The notes: generated by a model from the letters alone, not told the origin. DNA of 64,000 nucleotides from JBGAPH01 sp046349955 (GCA_046349955.1 JAXMBI010000003.1:124001-188000); one strand, 5' to 3'. Positions 1 to 8,959 are shown, counted from the first letter of the stretch. Numbers and translations are program-made.

Positions 1-1494
1 GCCCGGTTCGCTCAGCGTGAAGCTGGCCGACTTGCCGCTGGCCAGGACGGAGCCCAGGCGCCAGCGGAAGTTCAGCGGCCGGCCGGCGGGGTCGGAGCTT
101 TCCGACGCATCGAACTTGGCTGGACTGCCAACAACGGCAACGTCCGACCCCTGGAGCACGGCCTTCGGGGGCTGCGTGACCGACGGATCGGCTGTCCGCT
201 GCACCAGGCGGACTACGTTGGCCTCCTGGTGGACGTCCCCCAGCTTGTTGTCGGCAAAGCGGTTGGCCGCCAGGTCGATCATCTCGGCGTGCTGCAGGAA
301 GATGCCCCAGCGGTTGCGCTCGAGCGTGTTCTGCTCGATGATCCAGTGGAACGCCTTCCACGTTTGCCCCATCGACTCCAGGTCGCCGATCGCGGCGATG
401 CCGGCCCCGTTGTTGCCGATGCACGTGTTGCCGCGCACGATCGTGTGGCTCGAGGGACCGGCCATGAAGACGATGCCGGCGTGCCCTTCACCCGGCAGGT
501 GCGGCGAATTGTGCAGGCCGTCAGGCAGGCCGTTGTACGAGGCCTCGTTCCCTTCGACCACCGTCTGGTCGGAAGCGCCCAGCCAGAAACCGTAGCTGCC
601 GTGGTTGGCCTTGTTCTTCCTCCACACGTTGCGCGGCGACCAGGCCTCCACGCAGTTGTTGTTGGCGTACGAACAGTCGTTTTCCTCGAACAGGTTGCCG
701 GTGCTCACCCAGCCATTGAGCACGCGGACGAAAATGCCGTCGCCGCCGTGCGAGCAATCGTTGCCCACCAAGTGATTGTCGTTCGAGCCGCTCTCCATGA
801 GCACGCACGTGGAATCGCGGGCATGCACCTCGCCCGGGTCCTTGCGCAGGCCATAGCTGAGGTCGTTCTTCCGCACGACGTTGCGGCAGGCAGTCCAGAG
901 CTTCAAGCACGTGTTCGACGTGTGCGAAAAGTCGTTGTTCTCGAGCACATTGTCGTCGCTGTCGACAAGCACGCAGGCGTCCCACACGCGGTTGGCCTTG
1001 TTGCCGCGGAGCGTGGACTTGGTGACCTTCTCGAGCACGATGCCGCCGCGGCGCCCTTGTTCGCCCCAGCCGAAAGCGGGGTCGTGAAAGTTGTCGGAGA
1101 AGTCGCAGTTCTCAACGGTCCACCCGCTCGCGCTGCGCAGATGCAACCCGTTCTCCCAGCCGCGAGCTTTCACATTCTTGAGCGTGACGCCCGACACGCC
1201 TTCGGCGAACACGCCGTCGCCGGTGAAGGTTTTGGGATCGCCCTCGGTGTGTCCAACGACGCTCGCCCCTTGGCCGTCGATCGTGATGTTCGAGGCCGCG
1301 ATCACGAGCGGGCCATAGGTGCGGTTCGGGTCGAGCTTGGTGCTTTCCTTGAGCACCAGGGGCTCAGGCGGCGCGGCTTGGGCCTCGCCCGAGGCCGCTA
1401 GCGCAGCCCCCAAGAAGCAGGATGCCAGACGGAACAAGAAAGCCCGACAATAGCTGGGATCGGGTTGGCGGCGCGGAGCGGCGTGAGGATGCAT
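1..1494 (-). CDS. Secreted right-handed beta-helix protein with PKD-like region (3' end outside window)
   Basis: The frame stays open to the window edge, so at least 498 codons are seen and the C-terminus is missing. The N-terminus is a long signal peptide: a basic stretch, then a hydrophobic core (FLFRLASCFLGAALAAS) and an AQAA-type cleavage region. The body shows repeated short parallel beta-helix (NosD/PbH1-like) turns of the type 'NNDFSHTSNTCLKLW', 'GNDCSHGGDGIFVR', 'GNTCIGNNGAGIA'. The last visible part (AVVGSPAKFDASESSDPAG) looks like the start of a PKD/Ig-like domain. Such proteins are usually exported and act on or bind polysaccharide, but no catalytic residues can be assigned. Start ATG is at 1494; no in-frame stop lies just upstream, so a longer form is possible. 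Confidence 0.85.
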   Translation of the reverse strand, partial: MHPHAAPRRQPDPSYCRAFLFRLASCFLGAALAASGEAQAAPPEPLVLKESTKLDPNRTYGPLVIAASNITIDGQGASVVGHTEGDPKTFTGDGVFAEGVSGVTLKNVKARGWENGLHLRSASGWTVENCDFSDNFHDPAFGWGEQGRRGGIVLEKVTKSTLRGNKANRVWDACVLVDSDDNVLENNDFSHTSNTCLKLWTACRNVVRKNDLSYGLRKDPGEVHARDSTCVLMESGSNDNHLVGNDCSHGGDGIFVRVLNGWVSTGNLFEENDCSYANNNCVEAWSPRNVWRKNKANHGSYGFWLGASDQTVVEGNEASYNGLPDGLHNSPHLPGEGHAGIVFMAGPSSHTIVRGNTCIGNNGAGIAAIGDLESMGQTWKAFHWIIEQNTLERNRWGIFLQHAEMIDLAANRFADNKLGDVHQEANVVRLVQRTADPSVTQPPKAVLQGSDVAVVGSPAKFDASESSDPAGRPLNFRWRLGSVLASGKSASFTLSEPG

Positions 1495-1559
1495 GGGAAG
1501 GGCCTCTGTGTTGGGCGGGCGGGCGCCCGCGGCCAAATGCTCTGAACCTCTGGAGGCCG

Positions 1560-1588
1560 AGTGTACCAGCCCGGAGAGGGGGCGGCAA
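1560..1588 (-). promoter_or_regulatory. Putative sigma-70-type promoter of the beta-helix gene
   Basis: On the minus strand TTGCCG (1588-1583) and TACACT (1565-1560) are 17 bases apart, and TGG precedes the -10 as in an extended -10. Transcription would start near 1553, about 60 bases before the ATG at 1494. This is a pattern match only. Confidence 0.45.
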
Positions 1589-1816
1589 AAAACCTGCCCG
1601 CCGGAGGTCTTGGCCGGTCTGCTAGCGTCGGCAACGTTGGGCTCAGGTCCCGAGGGGCCGCAACCTTCCTAGTCCGCATCTGGGGCGTGGTTGGCATGTT
1701 GCGGCGCGACCAGCAAACGCGACTCAGGCGGGTTCAAGCGGCAAAGTCGACCGCGACGAAGTTACCGAACAGCACTCCTTCTGCGCCCACCGCTCGCCCC
1801 GCAATCGACCCCTCGT

Positions 1817-2683
1817 ATGGCCACAGCTCCCACCGTTCGCTCGAATCGTCGCCGCAGCGTCCTCGGGGGCGCCGGCACGATCATCGCCGATATCGGCGGC
1901 CTGGTGATCGATTGGGTGATGGCGCTCGGCAGCCTGGGCATGTTTGGCCTGCGGCTGGTTTCCTGGCTGCTCTTCCATCTCCCGAGGCGCGAAACGCTGC
2001 TCCCCAGCTTCTACCAAATCGGCGTGCTCAGCCTGCCCGTGGTGGCCCTTACGGGGCTGTTCATCGGCATGGTGCTGGCGGCGCAGAGCTATGCCCAATT
2101 CCGGCTGATGAATCTGGAGACGCGGCTGGGCGCGGTGATCAATATGTCGCTCGTGCGCGAGCTGGGCCCCGTGCTCGCCGCCACGATGTTGGCCGGCCGC
2201 GTGGGCAGCGCCATGGCCGCCGAACTCGGCACGATGCGCGTCACCGAGCAGATCGACGCGCTGGTCAGCATGGGCGCGAACCCGATCCACTACCTGGTGG
2301 TGCCGCGGTTCTTGGCCTGCCTGGTCCTCATTCCCACGCTGACGATCATGGCCGACTTCATGGGCGTGGTCGGCGGCTACGGCTACAGCGTCTATATCCT
2401 CAACATCGATCAGCACTACTACTGGGAAAACTCGAAGCAGTTCGTGGGCGCTTTCGATCTGTTCTTTGGGATCTTCAAGAGCCTGTTCTTCGGCGCGGCG
2501 ATCGCCGTGATCAGTTGCCACCGCGGCTTCCATTGCCGGCCGGGCGCCGAAGGCGTGGGGCAAGCGGCGACGGGCGCGTTCGTCCACTCGTTCGTCACGA
2601 TCCTCTGGCTCGACCTGGTGATCGGCATCGTGCTCGATACCTTCTACACGATCATGTGGCCCGAAACGCGATCGCTGGTTTGA
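1817..2683 (+). CDS. mlaE: MlaE-family ABC transporter permease
   Basis: Integral inner-membrane permease of the Mla/MCE lipid transport system. The family core is clear: 'VVALTGLFIGMVLAAQSYAQ', then 'SLVRELGPVLAATMLAGRVG' and 'AELGTMRVTEQIDAL', followed by hydrophobic segments to the C-terminus (288 aa, usual for MlaE). The frame extends 42 codons upstream without family similarity, so ATG 1817 (MATAPTVRSNRR) was chosen. The ATPase gene follows after 3 bases and the MCE substrate-binding gene after that, so the three form an operon. The periplasmic carrier MlaC and the STAS protein MlaB are not next to it. Function in lipid trafficking is inferred from the family. Confidence 0.93.
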   Translation: MATAPTVRSNRRRSVLGGAGTIIADIGGLVIDWVMALGSLGMFGLRLVSWLLFHLPRRETLLPSFYQIGVLSLPVVALTGLFIGMVLAAQSYAQFRLMNLETRLGAVINMSLVRELGPVLAATMLAGRVGSAMAAELGTMRVTEQIDALVSMGANPIHYLVVPRFLACLVLIPTLTIMADFMGVVGGYGYSVYILNIDQHYYWENSKQFVGAFDLFFGIFKSLFFGAAIAVISCHRGFHCRPGAEGVGQAATGAFVHSFVTILWLDLVIGIVLDTFYTIMWPETRSLV

Positions 2684-2686
2684 GCC

Positions 2687-3520
2687 ATGGTGAAGCAGGC
2701 CGCCAAACCCGCCGGAAGCGACGAACCGCTGCTGGAAACGCGCGGGCTGTTCGTTTCGTTTGGCCGGCAGCCAGTGCTGCGCGACCTGAACCTGCAAATC
2801 CCGCGCGGGCAAACCGTGGCGATCATCGGCGAAAGCGGCTGCGGCAAAACGGTGCTGCTCAAAACGCTGATCGGCCTGGTGCGCCCCACGCGCGGCAAGG
2901 TGGAGTTCGATGGCCGCGACTTGAGCACTCTGAACGAAAAAGAGCTGACCCGGCAGCGAGTGCGGTTCGGCTTCGTGTTTCAGGGGGCGGCGCTGTTCGA
3001 CAGCATGACCGTGGCGCAGAACGTGGCCTTTCCTCTGCGGCAACATACGCAAACGCCCCCCAAGGAGGTCGAGCGGATCGTGCTCGAGCGGCTGGCCGAA
3101 GTGGGGCTGCCCCCGTCGATCGTCACCAAGAAACCGGCCGAGCTTTCGGGCGGCATGCGCAAACGCGTGGGCCTCGCGCGGGCGCTCGCGCTCGATCCCG
3201 AGGTGATCCTCTACGACGAACCGACGACAGGGCTCGATCCGATCATGAGCGACGTGATCAACGAGCTCATCCTCCGCAGCCGGCAGCGCTATCCGGTGAC
3301 GAGCGTTGTGGTGACGCACGACATGCACACGGCCCGCAAGGTGGCCGACCGCGTGATCATGGTCTATCCGCTCGCGCGGCTGAAGCCGGATGAATCGCAA
3401 ATGCTCTTCGACGGCACGCCGGAGCAGATCGAGCGCGTGGGCGAAAGGCGGGTCACGCAGTTCGTGCGCGGCGAGGCCGGCGAGCGTTTGATGGAAATGC
3501 GGGAACAAGCAGGGAGCTAA
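2687..3520 (+). CDS. mlaF: ABC transporter ATP-binding protein, MlaF type
   Basis: Cytoplasmic ATPase of the lipid transporter (277 aa). Walker A GESGCGKT, signature LSGGMRKRVGLARALA and Walker B VILYDEPTTGLDP followed by the H-loop VVTHDMHTA are all intact. The ATG lies 3 bases after the mlaE stop, so the two are translationally linked. The C-terminal part 'GTPEQIERVGERRVTQFVRG' matches the usual MlaF tail. Confidence 0.94.
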   Translation: MVKQAAKPAGSDEPLLETRGLFVSFGRQPVLRDLNLQIPRGQTVAIIGESGCGKTVLLKTLIGLVRPTRGKVEFDGRDLSTLNEKELTRQRVRFGFVFQGAALFDSMTVAQNVAFPLRQHTQTPPKEVERIVLERLAEVGLPPSIVTKKPAELSGGMRKRVGLARALALDPEVILYDEPTTGLDPIMSDVINELILRSRQRYPVTSVVVTHDMHTARKVADRVIMVYPLARLKPDESQMLFDGTPEQIERVGERRVTQFVRGEAGERLMEMREQAGS

Positions 3521-3531
3521 GAGGAGGCCGG

Positions 3532-3580
3532 GAGCTAGGAGCGGGGAGCTAGGAGTGCGTTCGCTCCCCGCTCCCGGCTC
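3532..3580. repeat. Imperfect inverted repeat between mlaF and mlaD
   Basis: The gap between the two genes (3521-3607) is made of repeated GGGAGC/GCTCCC units. Bases 3532-3549 pair with 3563-3580 (16 of 18 positions) around a 13-base loop, and a further GCTCCCCGCTC copy follows at 3583-3593. It could form a strong intra-operon RNA hairpin; there is no T-run, so it is not a standard terminator. Confidence 0.6.
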
Positions 3581-3607
3581 CCCGCTCCCCGCTCGAGGAG
3601 CCGATCC

Positions 3608-4732
3608 ATGGACGAACGCGTCGTACAGTTCCGCGTCGGGGTGATGGTGATCGCCACCATCGTGATTTCCGTCGTGCTCGTCGCCCTGTTCGGAGAACTG
3701 CCCCAGTTCGTGCAAAGCGGATACACGCTCAACATCCGCTTCGAGCGCGCCCCAGGCGTGGCCGCCGACACCCCGGTCCGCAGCCGCGGGCTCTTGATCG
3801 GCCGCGTCACCGCCGTCAGGCTGGCCGACGACAACAGCTACGTGCTGGTCACCGTGCGGATCGACAACGACGTGAAACTGCAGCGCAACTCGGTGTGCCG
3901 CATTGTCCGCTCGGTGCTGGGCGACACGGTGATCGAGTTCGAGCCCGGCCCTCCAGAAAAATCACCGCCCCAATCGGCCAGCGGCAAGCTCCAGGTGCAA
4001 ACCGTGCAGCTCAAGCAGGACCAGTTTCTGCAAGAAGGCGACACGATTGAAGGTTCGGTCCGCCCTGATCCGCTCGAGAGTGTGACCAGCATCGAGGGAG
4101 ACCTACGCGACGCGATCGACTCGATCGGCAAGGCCAGCGTCGAAGTGCGCGATTTAGCGCATCGCCTGAACGACTCACTCGGCAAGAATCAAGAGCAGCT
4201 TACCCGCATCGTCAACAAGACCGAGCTGGCCCTCGACAGTTTCCAGCAGGCGATGACGGGCGTGAACGAGGTGATGAGCGACCCGCAGTTTCGTGAGTCG
4301 CTGAAGAACGGTCTGCGGCAACTCCCGGACGCGCTGGTTGACATCCGCCAAGGCATTGCCGACATGCGGACCGTGCTGCAGTTGGCCGACACCAATCTGC
4401 GCAACATCGAAGGCTTCACGCGACCACTGGGGCAGAAGGGACCGCAATTGGTGGAAAATCTCGACCGCACGGTCGCCCGTCTCGACGCGATGTTTGCCCA
4501 GTTCGTGCAGTTCGGCAAGACGCTCAATTCGAGCGAGGGGACGATCGGCAAGCTCCTCAACGACCCCACGCTGTTCAACAACGTGAACCAGGTGGTGTGC
4601 AACGTCCGCGAAATGACGGTCCGCCTACGGCCGATTCTCGACGACGTGCGCGTGATCACCGACAAGCTGGCCCGCCACCCCGAGCGGATCGGGGTGAAGG
4701 GGGCGCTCGAGAACAGGCCGGGGATCAAGTAG
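3608..4732 (+). CDS. mlaD: MCE/MlaD-family substrate-binding protein
   Basis: Single-pass membrane-anchored MCE protein (374 aa). Residues about 10-30 form the N-terminal membrane segment (VGVMVIATIVISVVLVALFG). The MCE domain follows: 'NIRFERAPGVAADTPVRSRG' and 'LIGRVTAVRLADDNSYVLVT'. The C-terminal two thirds is predicted helical/coiled-coil (residues about 155-340), as in longer MCE proteins that form a tube across the periplasm. It is the third gene of the mlaEFD unit but is separated from mlaF by an 87-base gap containing an inverted repeat. It probably binds the lipid moved by MlaE/MlaF; the direction of transport cannot be told from sequence. Confidence 0.9.
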   Translation: MDERVVQFRVGVMVIATIVISVVLVALFGELPQFVQSGYTLNIRFERAPGVAADTPVRSRGLLIGRVTAVRLADDNSYVLVTVRIDNDVKLQRNSVCRIVRSVLGDTVIEFEPGPPEKSPPQSASGKLQVQTVQLKQDQFLQEGDTIEGSVRPDPLESVTSIEGDLRDAIDSIGKASVEVRDLAHRLNDSLGKNQEQLTRIVNKTELALDSFQQAMTGVNEVMSDPQFRESLKNGLRQLPDALVDIRQGIADMRTVLQLADTNLRNIEGFTRPLGQKGPQLVENLDRTVARLDAMFAQFVQFGKTLNSSEGTIGKLLNDPTLFNNVNQVVCNVREMTVRLRPILDDVRVITDKLARHPERIGVKGALENRPGIK

Positions 4733-4840
4733 GTTCCGGCGAGCGCTGGCGGCACGACGCGCCCGAAGTTGATATTCTCGGGGAGCGCACCCGGGCGGCG
4801 CCTTTGTCGCCTGCTGCCGGTGGGCCCACGAGACTCAGGC

Positions 4841-5586
4841 ATGTTCCGCGTCGAAGACCGCGATCGCGCTCGCGATTTTGTTCTGCGCCAGGCCGCGGCC
4901 GACGCGCGCGTCTCGGCTGGCGCCGCGGTTGGCTCGCTCGCGCTGGGGTCTGGGGACCGTTGGTCGGATCTCGACCTCACGTTCGCCGTCGCGGACGAGT
5001 GCTCGATCTTCGACGTGCTCGAGGATTGGACGCGCACGATCCAGCGAGAGTTCGACGCGGCGCACCTCTTCGATCTGCCGAGCGGCCCTTCGATCTATCG
5101 CGTGTTCCTGTTGCCCGGCTGCTTGCAGTTTGACCTGTCATTCACGCCGGCCTCGGCCTTCGGCGCCACGGGGCCCAAGTTCAAGTTGCTGTTCGGCGCC
5201 GCCGTCGATCGGCCGCATCTGCACCCCCCACCGCGCGCGAGTTTTTGGGCCACGGCGTGCATCATGCGGTGCGTGCGCGGGTGTGTCTCGAGCGCGAGCG
5301 CCTTTGGCAGGCCGAATACTGGATCAGCAGTGCGCGCGGCTGTGCGCTGAGCCTGGCCTGCCTTCGCCGCGGGCTGCCCGCAGTGCATGGCCGAGGCCTC
5401 GACGACCTGCCGGACGAAGTGCTGGCCCAATTTGCCGCGGGCTTTGCGGCTTCGCTCGAGCGGTCCGAATTGCTGCGGGCTCTCGGCGCCGTCGTTCAAG
5501 GATTGTTGCGCGAAGCAGGCGAAGCCACGGACTTGGCCGCAACCGTTGAAGCCCCGTTGCAAGACCTGCTCTGTCAGGATCCCTGA
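4841..5586 (+). pseudogene. Nucleotidyltransferase-domain protein, interrupted by a -1 frameshift
   Basis: The first part (ATG 4841) carries the Pol-beta-type nucleotidyltransferase motif GSLALGSGDRWSDLDLTF (GS..xGxxSDxD). In the starting frame the protein becomes unrelated-looking after about residue 128 and ends at 5350. The expected continuation (GHGVHHAVRARVCLERERLW, then QAEYWISSARGCALSLACLR) lies in the -1 frame and runs to TGA 5584. The switch falls at a run of six C (5224-5229): one more C would restore one frame. The same site read as C CCC CCA fits the X XXY YYZ slippery pattern, so recoding is formally possible, but a deletion or sequencing error is simpler. Together the two parts give about 248 aa, a normal length for this group. 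Confidence 0.75.
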
Positions 5587-5705
5587 CGTTTTCAGGCCGG
5601 CCGGCAGCGCCTACCCCCTGAACCTGCGGCCAACTAGAATGGTCGATTCTTGGGCCGCGGTCACTCCAGCGGCCGAATTCCTGCTCCCATCCCGTCAATT
5701 GCCCT

Positions 5706-6896
5706 ATGTTCGAGTCCGTCAAGACCGCCCCGCCCGACGCCATTCTCGGCCTGGCCGACGCCTTTCGCGCCGATCCGCACCCCGGCAAGATCAACCTCAG
5801 CGTCGGCTCCTACAAAGACGAGTCCGGCATCACGCCGATCATGGAGTGCGTGAAGCTGGCCGAGGAGCGGCTGCTGCGCGACGAGCGTTCGAAGGACTAC
5901 ATGAGCATTCAGGGCTCGGCGGCCTATGGCCAGGCGGTGCAAGAACTGCTGTTCGGATCGCAGCACGAGGCGGTGACTAGCAAACGGCTGGCGGTGGCGC
6001 AAACCCCCGGCGGCACGGCCGCCCTGCGCGTGGCGGCCGATTTCCTGGCCAAGCAGTTTCCGCAGGCCACCGTGTGGGTCAGCGATCCAACCTGGCCCAA
6101 CCACCCCGGCATCTTCCAGGCCGCAGGCTTGGCGGTGCGGACCTACCCCTACTTCGACAAAGCCACCAACGGCCTGGCCTGGGACGCGCTCAAAGCCGCG
6201 CTTTCCGGCGTGTCGGCGGGCGACGTCGTCGTGCTGCATGGCTGCTGCCATAACCCGACCGGCATCGACCCGACGGCCGTGCAGTGGCGCGAGCTGGCCG
6301 AACTCCTCCGCGAGCGCCGGGCGCTGCCGCTGTTGGACTTCGCCTATCAAGGGCTCGCCGCAGGGCTCGAGGAAGACGCCTTGGCGCTGCGCGTGCTCGC
6401 GCAGCCTGGCACAGAGCTGCTGGTGGCCAGTTCGTTCTCCAAGAACTTCGGCCTCTACAACGAACGCGTGGGCGCGCTGACGGCCGTCTGCCGCGACGCG
6501 GCGACCGCCGAGGCTGTACTCAGCCAGCTCAAAAGCTGCATCCGGGTGAACTACTCGAACCCGCCGTCGCACGGCGGCGCCATCGTGAGCACAGTGCTCA
6601 CCGATCCGGCGCTGCGCAAGCAATGGGAGCAGGAGCTGGCCGACCTGCGCGGACGAATCGCCAAGATGCGGCGGCTGTTCGTGGACACGCTCTCCAAGCA
6701 CGGCGTGCGGCAGGACTTCTCGTTCATCGAGCGGCAGCGCGGCATGTTCTCGTTCTCGGGGCTCACGCCGCTGCAGGTTGACGAGCTGCGGAAGACGCAT
6801 GGCGTCTACGTCGTCGGCTCGGGGCGCATCAACGTGGCCGGCATGACCACGAGCAACATGGATGCGCTCTGCAAGGCCGTGGCGGCTGTGCTGTAG
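5706..6896 (+). CDS. aspC: Aspartate/aromatic aminotransferase (class I, alpha subgroup)
   Basis: PLP-dependent aminotransferase that interconverts aspartate + 2-oxoglutarate with oxaloacetate + glutamate, probably also aromatic amino acids. At 396 aa it matches E. coli AspC in length. Family landmarks: 'KINLSVGSYKDESGITP' near the N-terminus, 'CCHNPTGIDPTAVQW' in the cofactor domain, and the Schiff-base lysine in SSFSKNFGLYNERVG, which is residue 246, the same number as in E. coli AspC. The C-terminal 'RGMFSFSGLTPLQVDELR' and the 'SGRINVAGM' segment with the substrate-binding arginine are present. No clear ribosome-binding site precedes the ATG. Confidence 0.94.
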   Translation: MFESVKTAPPDAILGLADAFRADPHPGKINLSVGSYKDESGITPIMECVKLAEERLLRDERSKDYMSIQGSAAYGQAVQELLFGSQHEAVTSKRLAVAQTPGGTAALRVAADFLAKQFPQATVWVSDPTWPNHPGIFQAAGLAVRTYPYFDKATNGLAWDALKAALSGVSAGDVVVLHGCCHNPTGIDPTAVQWRELAELLRERRALPLLDFAYQGLAAGLEEDALALRVLAQPGTELLVASSFSKNFGLYNERVGALTAVCRDAATAEAVLSQLKSCIRVNYSNPPSHGGAIVSTVLTDPALRKQWEQELADLRGRIAKMRRLFVDTLSKHGVRQDFSFIERQRGMFSFSGLTPLQVDELRKTHGVYVVGSGRINVAGMTTSNMDALCKAVAAVL

Positions 6897-6942
6897 GGTC
6901 GGAGGTGCGGAGCAATAGAGCAGGGGTACCCCGGAGGTCGCG

Positions 6943-7395
6943 ATGCGTCTGCGCCCACGCTTCAGCCTTCGCACACTGCTCGTCGCACTTTCGCTGCTAG
7001 GCATCCTGGTGGGAATCGCAGGGCGCTGGTGGCGGGAAGATCGCCGGCAACGAGCGCTCGTAAAACAGTGCCTTGAGTTGCTATCGGCGGAGGGACAGGT
7101 GCAAGTCACCCACCGCGGACGCGACGAAGTGCTTCTCGGATTCTACGGCAATCTCTCGCTTTCTTCAGCACGCGAGCTGTGCACTGCGAAATACGTGAAG
7201 TGCGTCGAAATCAACACCCGCGAGCGCCCCCTGCCCGCCGACGTGGCCGCCGCCCTGCGCAATGGCTTCGTGCAGGCTGATCCGCCAAGTGTTGCACCTG
7301 CCATGTGGGGTCGCGCGGACTACGACCGCTTTGCGCGGTTCGTCGAGGATCGGGGAGGCAAAATTCCGCCGAAGCCATCGAGCGCGGCTGAGTGA
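6943..7395 (+). CDS. Small membrane-anchored protein of the FSLRTLL type
   Basis: 150 aa, function unknown. The N-terminus PRFSLRTLLVALSLLGILVG is a basic FSLR motif followed by one membrane segment, a leader seen on many short proteins of planctomycetes. The rest is soluble (likely outside the membrane) and charged, without a domain I recognise. A good Shine-Dalgarno sequence (GGAGG at 6932-6936) fixes the ATG at 6943. It converges with the gene at 7450-7890, which begins with the same kind of leader. Confidence 0.8.
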   Translation: MRLRPRFSLRTLLVALSLLGILVGIAGRWWREDRRQRALVKQCLELLSAEGQVQVTHRGRDEVLLGFYGNLSLSSARELCTAKYVKCVEINTRERPLPADVAAALRNGFVQADPPSVAPAMWGRADYDRFARFVEDRGGKIPPKPSSAAE

Positions 7396-7449
7396 AGCGA
7401 CAAACGCTCACGCAGTTAGTTGATGAGGAATTCGGCCCTGGCGCAAGCG

Positions 7450-7890
7450 CTATCCCGGAGTGTCGCTCTGGATCCGTGGTCGCATTCGAGCGAACCCAAC
7501 CGTAATCAATCCACTCAGGGTCGCCACTCCCAGCAGACAGAAGTCGTCCGTCAGTTTCTTCGCGCTCAGCACATGCTCCTCATCGACTTGGGTCAGAGTG
7601 GTTACCGAGATTACTTGCCCTCCTCCTAAGTCTTCCGATTCGAGCGCAAACACGGGCGGCATGCCGACCACGAAGAAGCCGCAACGCACCAAGAACACGG
7701 TCGCGGCGAAGCCAAACGAAAACGCCGCCTTGCGGCCGTAGAGGAACACCCGCGATGCGGCAGCCGTAGCAAGCAGCAGCACTGCTACGGTGCCACCGAC
7801 CACCCACCATCGATTGGCGTTCACAAGGGCCAAGCTGCCGACCGCAGCAACGGTGACTGCCGCAAAGAGCCAACGCAGTGAGAATCGCAT
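7450..7890 (-). CDS. Small multi-pass membrane protein with FSLR leader
   Basis: 146 aa. It starts MRFSLRWLFAAVTVAAVGSL, the same FSLR-plus-hydrophobic leader as its convergent neighbour. Further hydrophobic stretches follow at about residues 30-45 (VVGGTVAVLLLATAAASRVF) and 55-77, then a polar loop and a last hydrophobic segment near residue 125. No known domain is seen. Confidence 0.75.
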   Translation of the reverse strand: MRFSLRWLFAAVTVAAVGSLALVNANRWWVVGGTVAVLLLATAAASRVFLYGRKAAFSFGFAATVFLVRCGFFVVGMPPVFALESEDLGGGQVISVTTLTQVDEEHVLSAKKLTDDFCLLGVATLSGLITVGFARMRPRIQSDTPG

Positions 7891-7905
7891 GCGGTCATCC
7901 CCCGC

Positions 7906-8703
7906 CTAATACTTCGCCACTTCCCTCGCCCCCGCCTCCGGTCGCACCGTCTTGAGCACCTCTTGGGCCTGCATCGTCATCAGCCGCAGATCGCTGCCGA
8001 TCGCGATGAATTGCATCCCCTGCTCGGCGCGCTGCAGGGCGGACTTCGTGTCCATGGTGTGCATGCCGGTCGGCGTGCCGGTCTTCTTGCCGGCGTCGAC
8101 GATCCGCTGCAAGGCCCGCTCGAACTCTTCGTCGCTGGCCTCGCTGCCGTCGGGGCGGCGCATGTTCGCCCGCAGATCGACCGGGCCCACGAAGATCGCG
8201 TCGACCCCTGGCAGGGCGTAAATCGCCTCGGCGTTGTCGACCCCCTGCGGGCTCTCGGTCTGCAAGATCACTAGGATTTCGTCGTTCGCTTTCTTGAAGT
8301 ACTCGCCGCTGGTGGTGGCGAAGTTCAGCGAGGCCATGCCGCCCCCCAGGCTGCGGTTGCCCACCGGTGGGTATTTGGCCGCCGCGATCGCCACGCGGGC
8401 TTGCTCGACCGTGTTCACCATCGGGACCACAATCCCCCAGGCCCCGGCGTCGAGCACGCGCTTGATGTAATCGTGGCTCCCCTGCGGCACCCGCGCGAGC
8501 GGCACGCCTCCCGCGTCGGCGATGGCGGCGAAGATCATGGCGGCCTGCGACCAGTCAATCGCCGAGTGCTCCATGTCGAGCGTGAGCCAGTCCCAGCCCA
8601 TCCGGGCCAGCACCCGCGTGGCATAGAGGTCGCCCAGGGAAAGCCAGGTGCCGAAGCTCGGTTTGCCGGACTTCAAAATGCCTTTGACGGGATTCGTCCG
8701 CAC
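7906..8703 (-). CDS. HpcH/HpaI aldolase family protein
   Basis: Class II pyruvate aldolase fold (265 aa from GTG 8703). Typical steps of the family are present: the catalytic histidine in TLDMEHSAIDW, the arginine in PLARVPQGSHDYIKRVLDAG, 'GIVVPMVNTVEQA', the metal-binding glutamate in VILQTESPQGVDNAE and 'DAIFVGPVDLRANM'. Members cleave 2-keto-3-deoxy acids (for example 4-hydroxy-2-ketoheptanedioate or 2-keto-3-deoxy-L-rhamnonate), giving pyruvate; the substrate here cannot be told. The frame is open upstream to 8832, but that stretch is low-complexity and the family normally begins near RTNPVKGILK, so the GTG is preferred. Confidence 0.88.
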   Translation of the reverse strand: MRTNPVKGILKSGKPSFGTWLSLGDLYATRVLARMGWDWLTLDMEHSAIDWSQAAMIFAAIADAGGVPLARVPQGSHDYIKRVLDAGAWGIVVPMVNTVEQARVAIAAAKYPPVGNRSLGGGMASLNFATTSGEYFKKANDEILVILQTESPQGVDNAEAIYALPGVDAIFVGPVDLRANMRRPDGSEASDEEFERALQRIVDAGKKTGTPTGMHTMDTKSALQRAEQGMQFIAIGSDLRLMTMQAQEVLKTVRPEAGAREVAKY

Positions 8704-8959
8704 GGTGCGAAGCTTTCGTTTAGAGGGGAGGGTGGTGGAGGCAGGCAGGTGAGCGGATGGTAAGCGCCGCCGCAGCCGTTGGTTGCTGCCTGCTAGCACT
8801 GGCACCGTACAGCGCGCGGCCCCCGCCAGCAAGCCGCCACTGCCGTTGACACATTCGCCGGGCGGGGGCTAGAGTCCGCCTTACCCAGATTCCGCGGCGC
8901 CGCCCCTCTCGCGGGGTGCGGCAGGCCCGTGAGCCGCGAGCGCGATCCACGACACCCGC

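Noticed and set aside
229..1401. Long plus-strand open frame opposite the beta-helix gene
   Set aside because: Composition is V/A/R/H-rich and non-protein-like; the minus strand gives a signal peptide and clear beta-helix repeats.
1724..3715. 663-codon minus-strand frame opposite the mla genes
   Set aside because: Histidine/arginine/glutamate-rich mirror of a real coding strand; the plus strand has intact ABC transporter motifs.
5224..5230. Claim of a proven programmed frameshift
   Set aside because: The heptamer fits, but no clear downstream pseudoknot was found and a one-base deletion explains it as well; kept as a possibility only.
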